The notes under the pieces are model-generated. The model saw only the letters and a list, made by a program, of their open reading frames with translations, did no database searches and was not told where the DNA came from. Shown here piece after piece: positions 1 to 6,600 of a stretch of DNA of 9,948 nt; positions within the stretch are counted from its first letter, which is position 1; the number at the start of each line of letters is the position of its first letter. Source of the DNA: Clostridia bacterium. GTDB taxonomy: Bacteria > Bacillota_A > Clostridia > Oscillospirales > CAG-272. The stretch is from assembly GCA_017467225.1 (NCBI GenBank), contig JAFTSR010000188.1, positions 1 to 9,948 of the forward strand. The letters run 5' to 3'. The translations under genes and the position numbers were made by a program.

Positions 1-101
1 AGGACGACATCAAGCACATGGCACTGCTGCTTGAGCATCTGGAGGATAACGACGACGTTATCGACGTTTACCACAACTGGGAGAACGAGCAGGAGATCTG
101 A
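1..101 (+). CDS. yebC: YebC/TACO1-family protein, C-terminal fragment
   Basis: Only the last 32 codons and the TGA stop are in the window; the reading frame starts at base 3 and the gene continues off the left edge. The visible tail ends in a leucine- and acid-rich helix, LLLEHLEDNDDVIDVYHN, followed by WENEQEI. The LEDNDDV-x-x-VYHN pattern is the hallmark C-terminus of the YebC/PmpR/TACO1 family. Family members are cytoplasmic; they have been described as DNA-binding regulators and, more recently, as translation factors that help ribosomes through difficult peptide stretches. Which role applies here cannot be told from a tail. The next gene starts 33 bases downstream with its own ribosome site and no visible promoter or terminator between, so the two are probably co-transcribed. 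Confidence 0.85.
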   Translation, partial: DDIKHMALLLEHLEDNDDVIDVYHNWENEQEI

Positions 102-134
102 TTCTGATTATTGACTCGAAAGGAGCTATCTTTC

Positions 135-1280
135 GTGAAAACATTTGAAGTCAAGACAAAAATCAATTTCGGAGAGCGCGCACTGGATCGTCTGCTGAAC
201 TTCACCAACGAGCGTGTTTTGATCGTTGCCGATCCGTTTGTTGTCAGCAGCGGTCTGATCGACCAGCTGATGCAGCGTCTCAATAAAACCAACGCCACCT
301 GGGAAATTTATCAGGATGTCGTACCCGATCCCCCTATTGATAAGGTGATTGCCGGCGTGCGCAGAATGCTGGATTTCCAGCCGGATTATCTGGTTGCCGT
401 CGGCGGTGGCTCCGCGATTGACCTGGCTAAGGGCGTTCGCAAGTTTGCTGCAGAGATGCAGGGCGGTCGTCGCGTCCCCATGCTGGCCATTCCCACGACC
501 AGTGGTACAGGTAGTGAGGTCACCTCCTTTGCGGTCATTTCTGACCCGGCAGCGCAGCGCAAATATCCGCTGTCTGCTGAGGATATGATCCCCGACGAGG
601 CGATTTTGGATGAGGAGCTGGTCAAGAGCGTTCCCGCATCCATTACGGCAGACACCGGCATGGATGTCATGACGCATGCTATTGAGGCTTACGTCAGCAT
701 CAATAACAACGAATTCTCCGGCGCATTGGCAGAGAAGAGCGTTGAGATCTGCGGTCAGTTTTTGCTGCGTTCCTGGGCGGACAATAACGATACGCACGCG
801 CGCCGCAAGATGCACATTGCTTCTTGCCTGGCGGGTCTGGCGTTCAACTCTGCATCCTTGGGACTTAATCATGGTATGGCGCACCAGCTGGGCGCGCTGT
901 TCCACATTCCGCACGGCAGAGCAAATGCCATTCTGTTGCCCCACATCATTGAATATAACAGCCGCATCGATAAGCTGAGCCGCAGCAGCAAGGATTACGC
1001 GCCCTGCGTGCAGAAATACTGCAATATGGCTCGCATTCTGGGCGTCAACAACCTCAACGAGGTAACGACCATTCGTGCCTTTGTGGCGTATATTCAATTC
1101 ATGTGCCGCGAAATGTGTATTCCGGCGCACGTGTCGGAGTTTGGTAGCATCAGTGAGGGCGAGTACATGGCCGCCGTTGAGCAGATGGCCGAGGGCGCTT
1201 TGGCTGACGGTTGTACGGCAACCAATCCGCGCGTTCCGACCAAGCAAGAGGTCATGGAAATTTACCGCGCAATTTGGTGA
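135..1280 (+). CDS. Iron-containing alcohol dehydrogenase (PduQ/EutG-like)
   Basis: A complete 381-residue group III (Fe-dependent) alcohol dehydrogenase, the usual family length. It would interconvert alcohols and aldehydes with NAD(P)(H) in the cytoplasm, most likely reducing aldehydes during fermentation. Visible motifs are the nucleotide-binding GGGSAID at residues 90-96, TTSGTGSE at 121-128, and the metal site D177/H181 (in DVMTHAIEAY) with H246 and H260 (in LNHGMAH and IPHGRAN). These match the Asp-His-His-His iron ligands known from FucO. All key residues are present, so it should be active; substrate cannot be read from sequence. I chose the GTG start at 135 because AAAGGAG (119-125) sits 9 bases upstream; a TTG at 111 lies before that site. 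No promoter is visible in the 33-base gap after yebC. No propanediol or ethanolamine genes, nor microcompartment shell genes, are nearby, so a pdu/eut role is not supported. The gene contains no TTA, CTA or TCA codon. Confidence 0.93.
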   Translation: MKTFEVKTKINFGERALDRLLNFTNERVLIVADPFVVSSGLIDQLMQRLNKTNATWEIYQDVVPDPPIDKVIAGVRRMLDFQPDYLVAVGGGSAIDLAKGVRKFAAEMQGGRRVPMLAIPTTSGTGSEVTSFAVISDPAAQRKYPLSAEDMIPDEAILDEELVKSVPASITADTGMDVMTHAIEAYVSINNNEFSGALAEKSVEICGQFLLRSWADNNDTHARRKMHIASCLAGLAFNSASLGLNHGMAHQLGALFHIPHGRANAILLPHIIEYNSRIDKLSRSSKDYAPCVQKYCNMARILGVNNLNEVTTIRAFVAYIQFMCREMCIPAHVSEFGSISEGEYMAAVEQMAEGALADGCTATNPRVPTKQEVMEIYRAIW

Positions 1281-1288
1281 GTATTCGG

Positions 1289-1337
1289 GGGAAACTTCTT
1301 GAAAGAAGTGTCCCACGATCCACCTTCAAGAACTTTC
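1289..1337. repeat. Imperfect palindromic element downstream of the dehydrogenase
   Basis: Nine bases after the dehydrogenase stop, two overlapping inverted pairings are visible. A compact hairpin pairs 1289-1300 with 1303-1314 (GGGAAACTTCTT against AAGAAGTGTCCC, one A/G mismatch). An alternative longer hairpin pairs 1291-1305 with 1323-1337 with two mismatches; its core is TTCTTGAA (1296-1303) against TTCAAGAA (1325-1332). The two cannot form together. An A-run rather than a T-run follows, so this is not a standard intrinsic terminator for the plus strand. From memory, similar CTTCTTGAAAGAAG elements with a trailing TTCAAGAACTTT recur between genes in gut Clostridia, so a dispersed palindromic repeat is my best guess. 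It may still stop or protect the yebC-dehydrogenase transcript. Confidence 0.45.
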
Positions 1338-1377
1338 AAAAAAAGAAATTATAAATAGTTACACAATGTTCACAAAC

Positions 1378-1422
1378 TTGACACGGGAATTTATTGACAA
1401 TATTGTTATATTGTGTTATAAT
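1378..1422 (+). promoter_or_regulatory. Consensus sigma-A promoter of the LRR lipoprotein, with candidate operator
   Basis: TTGACA (1394-1399), a 17-base spacer and TATAAT (1417-1422) match the housekeeping consensus at every position, and TGT immediately before the -10 makes it an extended -10. Transcription should start near 1429-1430, giving a leader of about 128 bases before the lipoprotein ATG. A second TTGACA lies at 1378-1383, 17 bases before TATTGT (1401-1406), a possible weaker tandem promoter. The perfect 10-bp palindrome ACAATATTGT (1397-1406) overlaps the end of the -35 box and enters the spacer, where a bound repressor would block polymerase. So strong a promoter on an accessory surface gene would normally need control, but the repressor is not in the window. 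No other gene is seen in 1281-1557. Confidence 0.8.
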
Positions 1423-1442
1423 GGTATCGTCAAGCAAATGCT

Positions 1443-1634
1443 TTGCGTGGCGTATTGTTTATTTTTATTGTGTTAATTTGTTTGGCGGCAATCGGAGCGG
1501 CATACGCGGCTTCCCGATTGGCGCGTTTTTTATTCCGCAGAAAAGGAGGAGAGCGTTATGAAGAAAATCAGAATGTACGAAGCCTTGCTGTTGCTTTTGT
1601 GTCTTGTGGGTGTGCTTCTTTTGAATGGCTGTGA
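1443..1634 (+). CDS. Possible small single-pass membrane peptide in the leader (doubtful)
   Basis: An open frame in the lipoprotein leader could encode up to 63 residues from a TTG. Its first half has a membrane-peptide pattern: the hydrophobic stretch VLFIFIVLICLAAIGAAYAA followed by the basic run RLARFLFRRKGGER. This looks more like a real transmembrane peptide than random reading. Against it, there is no ATG in frame and no Shine-Dalgarno sequence before the TTG, and the last 77 bases overlap the lipoprotein gene in another frame. The nearby ATG at 1438 is in a different frame and gives only 12 residues. It could be a small membrane protein, a leader peptide coupled to lipoprotein translation, the decayed end of an older gene, or chance. 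I do not recognise a family. Confidence 0.2.
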   Translation: MRGVLFIFIVLICLAAIGAAYAASRLARFLFRRKGGERYEENQNVRSLAVAFVSCGCASFEWL

Positions 1635-3621
1635 CCGACCGGCGCAAGACGAGCCGGGAGACGGTGATCACACCCATCTGCCCTGGAAGTTGAACGCTGT
1701 TTTGCCGGGATGCACCACGACGGGATTGACCGAGGGCAGCGTGTGCTCCATTTGTGATGAGATTTTGGTCGCGCAAGAAGAGATCCCCGCGCTGGGGCAT
1801 GACGCGGTCGATGATCCTATCATTGAGCTTGGTTGCGTGGTGGATGGCAAAAGCGCAGGCTCACACTGTTCTCGCTGTGACAAAAAGTTCGAGCTGCAAA
1901 GAATTACAGAGCGCAGCACGGGGCACCGCTATGAAAATGGTATCTGCACGGTCTGTGGTGAGGCAATCGAATATTCGCAGGGCTTGAAGCTCCTGCCGCG
2001 CAAAAACGGCAAGTATGCCGTCAGCGGTATCGGTACCTTTGAAGGAAGACATCTGGTCATTCCCGAAACAGCGCCCGACGGTGGTCCCATCACGGAAATC
2101 CTCGGTGAGGCTTTCAAAAATTGTCAAACGCTGCGTAGCGTTCATATCCCGGATAGTGTTGTCAGTATAGGAACGGATGCCTTTAGCTTCAGTTCAATTG
2201 TACACGTCCGTCTACCATCTACACTTTCTGAAGTTCCGGGGAGAGTATTTTCACAATGTAGATCGTTGAAAAGTGTCGATATTCCCGATGGCGTGGAAAG
2301 TATTGGATATAGTGCATTTTCAGGGTGTTCAAAGTTGGAAAATATCGCCATTCCCAAAAGTGTAAAAAGCATTAGTGAGGGCGCCTTTGCGGGCTGCCAT
2401 GCGTTGACAAGCGTCACGATTCCGTCAAATGTGCAAAGCATCGGCAAAGATGCGTTCAGCAGCTGTCAGTCGCTTGTCAAGGTCGTGCTCTGCGACGGTA
2501 TTACCGACATTTCGGGAACAGCCTTCGCCCATAACCATGCGCTTACGTATGTGCGTTATCCTCGCACGCTGCAGGATTTTTGCGGCTTTATCGACTGTCC
2601 GCAGATGAGCGAGATCGAGATCCCCGAGGATCACACCTCACTGTATTTCAAGGATGGATACGTGCTTGGCAAGACCAACAAAACGCTGTATCATATGCCT
2701 ATCGGCGGCACGATCCCCGATGATGGCAGCGTTACTCGCTTGTATGCCGGTTCCATGAAGTATCACCCCATCACCGAGATCGTTTTGCCGGATTCCATCC
2801 GAAACATTGATACCGCTTTTGCGGGAAATACCACGCTGACCCGCATCGTGCTGCCCGAGGGGATGTTGAGCATTCCTGATGAAGCCTTCGAGCGCTGCCT
2901 TGCTTTGCAGGAGGTTGTTTTCCCGAGTAGCCTGGAATACATTGGCATCGCCTCGTTCCGCTGGTGTCAATCGCTGACAAATGTTGTGCTACCTCCGAAT
3001 ACAAAGCGAATTTTATCGTGGGCTTTCCAAGGCTGCAACGCATTGACCGAAATTACCATTCCGGGGAAGGTGATCACCTGGGGTGGCTTTGAAGATTGTA
3101 CTGCGCTTGAGCGTGTGATGATCGAGGAAGGCGTGACGGCAATTGGCAGTATGGCGTTTCGGGGCTGCACTGCGCTCAAGGAGGTCGCGATCCCATCCAC
3201 GCTCCAAGCGATCGAAGCGAGTGCTTTTAAGGGGTGCTCATCTCTTGTAGCAATCACGTTGCCGCAGGGGCTGATGCGGATAGAGGGCAGTGCATTTTCT
3301 GATTGCACCTCGCTGACCGAGGTCAACATTCCATTCCTTGACTCTCGCGCAAAAGGCGCATTCAGCGGTTGCACGGCTCTGGAGAGAGCAACTGTTGGCG
3401 AGGGTGTGACGCAGGTGGCGGAGGGCCTGTTCAACGGCTGCACGGCACTTCGCTACGTGTATATTCCGTCCACGGCGAAGTGGATAGGAAATGCTAAGTT
3501 TCTCAATGCAGACAGCCTTGAGAAGATCGAATACGGTGGTACGGCCGAGCAGTGGGAAAAGGTCAGAGTGGACGCCGGTAACACGGTAATACATCAAGCA
3601 GAGCGGATCTGCCGGCAATAA
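1558..3621 (+). CDS. Surface lipoprotein with BspA-type leucine-rich repeats and Cys/His knuckles
   Basis: A complete 687-residue predicted lipoprotein. Residues 1-24 form a signal peptide with a lipobox L22-N23-G24-C25, so it should be anchored on the outer face of the membrane. Residues about 50-135 hold two related knuckle units: C52 with CSIC (63-66) and LGH (79-81), then C93 with CSRC (104-107) and TGH (121-123), plus a half unit CTVC (130-133). Residues about 155-350 and 385-660 are BspA/TpLRR-type repeats of the form AFxGCxxLxxVxIPxxVxxI. They are split by an insert (SLYFKDGYVLGKTNKTLYHM, 361-380) common in such proteins. The end carries the YGGTAEQWEKV motif typical of the last unit. 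Family members are thought to bind host or bacterial surface ligands; the ligand here is unknown and no catalytic site is visible. The start is secure: AAGGAGG (1543-1549) lies 8 bases before the ATG. Codon use differs from all neighbours, most sharply at 2146-2427. Confidence 0.9.
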   Translation: MKKIRMYEALLLLLCLVGVLLLNGCDRPAQDEPGDGDHTHLPWKLNAVLPGCTTTGLTEGSVCSICDEILVAQEEIPALGHDAVDDPIIELGCVVDGKSAGSHCSRCDKKFELQRITERSTGHRYENGICTVCGEAIEYSQGLKLLPRKNGKYAVSGIGTFEGRHLVIPETAPDGGPITEILGEAFKNCQTLRSVHIPDSVVSIGTDAFSFSSIVHVRLPSTLSEVPGRVFSQCRSLKSVDIPDGVESIGYSAFSGCSKLENIAIPKSVKSISEGAFAGCHALTSVTIPSNVQSIGKDAFSSCQSLVKVVLCDGITDISGTAFAHNHALTYVRYPRTLQDFCGFIDCPQMSEIEIPEDHTSLYFKDGYVLGKTNKTLYHMPIGGTIPDDGSVTRLYAGSMKYHPITEIVLPDSIRNIDTAFAGNTTLTRIVLPEGMLSIPDEAFERCLALQEVVFPSSLEYIGIASFRWCQSLTNVVLPPNTKRILSWAFQGCNALTEITIPGKVITWGGFEDCTALERVMIEEGVTAIGSMAFRGCTALKEVAIPSTLQAIEASAFKGCSSLVAITLPQGLMRIEGSAFSDCTSLTEVNIPFLDSRAKGAFSGCTALERATVGEGVTQVAEGLFNGCTALRYVYIPSTAKWIGNAKFLNADSLEKIEYGGTAEQWEKVRVDAGNTVIHQAERICRQ
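2020..3537 (+). repeat. Coding array of leucine-rich repeats
   Basis: Residues 155-660 of the lipoprotein are built from degenerate units of about 23 residues. A conserved Cys follows AF-x-x (for example AFSGCSKLENIAIP, AFRGCTALKEVAIP, AFSGCTALERATVG), forming a Leu/Ile/Cys core. At DNA level the units keep recognisable similarity, such as GGCTGCACTGCGCTCAAG, GGTTGCACGGCTCTGG and GGCTGCACGGCACTTCGC. This gives substrate for recombination between units and for changes in repeat number. The last units (3151-3460) are the most alike in DNA; units near 2160-2340 are the most different in base composition. Confidence 0.8.
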
Positions 3622-3635
3622 ATCAATAAAAAAGT

Positions 3636-3660
3636 GAGGCTGCCTCGGAGAGGCAGCCTC
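3636..3660. terminator. Bidirectional intrinsic terminator between convergent genes
   Basis: A perfect 11-bp stem, GAGGCTGCCTC (3636-3646) and GAGGCAGCCTC (3650-3660), closes a 3-base loop. On the plus strand it begins 14 bases after the LRR lipoprotein stop and is followed by a short TTT. Read on the minus strand it lies just beyond the stop of the 1295-residue lipoprotein and is followed, two bases after the stem, by a run of six Ts (complement of A628-A633 in the 3600s, i.e. 3628-3633). It should therefore end both convergent transcripts, probably more efficiently for the minus-strand one. Confidence 0.92.
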
Positions 3661-3676
3661 TTTGCTTGGATGTGAA

Positions 3677-6600
3677 TTAGTTTGCGGCTTTGGTGTAGTT
3701 CATCTCGATATAACGGATGGTACCGCCCCAGCCCTTGGTGGGATCGCAGGCACGAATGCGGATGTAGCATTCGCCGGTCACGTCACAGTCGTAGATGAAC
3801 GGATCGATATCGACGTCAACGTCATTGCCGCCGGTGGTCAGATGCTCACCGCCGCTGATGTCGTAGTAGTTGGCGACGATCTCCCAATCCTTGTTGTTGT
3901 TGCTGACCTCGACGATATAGTTCTGGAAGACACGGCAGGTCAGATCACAGCTGAGCATATCGGAAACATCGAACAGATATACCAGCTGACGCGTGGTGTC
4001 ACAGTAGCGGAAGTTGGCATTGGACTCCGAGGTGTTGACCAGAATAAAGTCCATATCCTGATTATTGCTGTTGGTTGCGATCTTTCTCTTATAATACTTG
4101 CGGCCGTTTTCGGTCTTGACCAGATATTTGCTCTCATCGGCATCGCCGGTAGAGGGCGTGGTCATAGCGTTGTCGTTCATGCTGGAGGTGTTGTTCTTAC
4201 CCGTCAGCCAGTCGGTGCTCTCACCGGCGGAGGTATCAGCCTCAACCATGTGGCGGATGGTCAGCAAGCCGACGCGTGCACCCCAACCCATGGAGGTGTT
4301 GGAGTTGCGGAAGCGAACGTACAGAATACCGGTTTCGTCCACTGCTTCATAATCTGCGGGATCGATGGACAGCGTGAAGGCGGTGGAATTGTCGCGGATG
4401 TGCTCAACCGTTCCGCCCTCGGAATAGTCTGCGATCATCTCCCAGGTCTCGCCGTCGCCGGAGACCTCGATGATGTAGTTCTGACCGACGTCAAACTGGT
4501 AGATCGGGCAGAAATAATCGGTGGTGTCGAATCTGTAGATCAGCTGACGATCCAGGTCGCAGAAGCGGCAGGTGTCATTGACGGCAGCCGTGCTCTCGAA
4601 GATGTATTCCTTATCCTTGTTGGAGCTGTTGACGGGAATGCTGATCTCCTCATAGACGAAAGCTGCGCCCTCAAGATCGACCTTCGTCTTACCCCACTCG
4701 ACGGTGACCGTCACAGGCTGACGAGAGCCGTCTACTGTGAAGCGAAGCGAACGGGTGTCATCATCCCATACCAGGGAAAGCAGAGGCATCTCGGAGCCGT
4801 TGGCGTTGGTTACCGTGACCGACTGCGGATATACGCCGCGCGGTGCGAGCAGACGGTGGCAGATGGTGGTGTTGGTGGCGGAGGTAAACTGATAGGTTGT
4901 GGAGTCGGCGCTTTCCTTGAGAGAGTCGGGATCAACCTCACCGGAGGAGAAGCCCAGACGCGGGACGGACAGGTCGAAATAATCCACGTTGGCCAGGATC
5001 ATGCTGTCTTCCTTGGGGATGACGGGATCCTCAACGATGGCCAGCTCGGGGTCAAACAGATTGATGTAGGTGCCCTCCAACTCGACAGCCTTGTCAAAGG
5101 CGTGCGCGATGACGTACTTGCCACGCTCGGTCTTCATCATTTCTGCAGAAGCATACTCGTAATCGGTATACTGCAGCGCATACTCGACCAGTGCGCGGAG
5201 AAGGGGAGCGCCGCCCTTGTAGTTGGCAAAGGAGCCGGTGGGAATACCCATCACGACCACAGTACCCTTGCCGACAAACTCCTCAAAGCCGATAACGCTG
5301 TTGCCGATCTTCATGAGGGGAGACTCGGCACCTTCAAAGGTGATAGCATAGTTGACATAGGAGGAGAGCGCGTGGTTGTTGAAGATTTCCAGCGAGTCAT
5401 CCAGAGCCTTCAGGCGGGAGGATGCCTTCAAACCGCTGGTTTGAGTGTTGACCTTGATGTCAGAAAGACCCAGGTGGCGGAGCAGATTGGTCAGCGGCGT
5501 GACGTCGTCTGCCCAGAAGAAGTAATCGTCAATATTCCAGTACTGGTTGTGGCCGGAAACGTACAGAAGCGTACCACCTGCCTTGACCCAGTCGGCGATG
5601 GCGATGTTAACTTCCTCAGACAGAGGAACGGAGGTGTCATAGCTGGCCAACAGCAGTGTAACGCCCTTCAGATCGTCGGCGGTGTAGATCTGCTCCATCG
5701 CCTTCATCTTGACGGGCACACCGTCACGAACCAGCGGAGCACACAGACCGTACATACCGTCGGTAGGATTGATTGCCCAGCCGGAGCCGGTGTTCATCCA
5801 GGACAGAGAGTCGGAAGCCAGGTAGCTGATACCGGGCGTACCGGCTGTCATGGTGATCTCCTCGCCGCCGATGTCGTTGAGCATGGCGTAGATCTGCGAC
5901 TGAACGGTACGGTAAGCGCCGCTGGAGCTACCGAAGGCACGCTGTACCCAAGGCAGGATCTGGAAGCGGTTGATCTCGGGCTGCATCAGCTGCGCCGCGA
6001 TCGACTGGCGATAGAAGTACTGGCAGCCTTCCTCGGTTCTGCCCTCGTTATCCATGACCGGGTCAGCCAGCGCGTAGAAGTTGGTACCCTCTACGCTGTC
6101 AACGTAAGAGGCGTACTCAATGAATGCATTGGTGAAGTTGTCGGTGGTCTGTGCACCGTTGTAGGGGAATGCGCTGTTGTGTGTATCAGCCCAGGTCTGA
6201 CCGATAACGCCGTCGATGCAGCCGAGTGCCAGATAGGAGTTCAGACCGGCTGTGATCGACCATGCTGCGTAGTTGACGGTCGAGTGGGTTGCAATGTAGA
6301 GCTGCGTGGAGGGAGAAACCTGCTTGACTCTCTTGGACAGTTCGGTCAGAATACGCTCAAAGAGGTAGGTCTTGAGCAGGTTTGCCTTGAGGTTAGCCTC
6401 GGCGGAGGAGTTGGGCGCCTGCCATTCCTCGTCGTAGAAGGCTTCCCATTCCTCCTTGAAGGTCTGGGAATAACCGGCACGGATCCACATCTCGGGCTCC
6501 TCCAGCGCAATAGTCTGGGGATGATACTGCTCGATCATGGGAAGCAGCATGTTGGCCCAAGCGAACTCAATCCAATCCTCGGAGGGAACCATGTAGTAGG

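Noticed and set aside
135..1280. Part of a propanediol or ethanolamine microcompartment locus
   Set aside because: The enzyme resembles PduQ/EutG, but no shell protein, diol dehydratase or ammonia-lyase gene is nearby, and no encapsulation peptide is evident at its N-terminus.
1289..1314. Intrinsic terminator for the alcohol dehydrogenase
   Set aside because: The hairpin is good, but no T-run follows; bases 1315-1337 are mixed and then A-rich.
126..1316. A 396-residue minus-strand frame covering the alcohol dehydrogenase
   Set aside because: It is the in-register antisense shadow of a gene with intact family motifs; it has no recognisable domain.
2020..3537. CRISPR-like or tandem DNA repeat array
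   Set aside because: The periodicity comes from protein-level leucine-rich repeats in an open frame; units are degenerate and no constant repeat with variable spacers is present.
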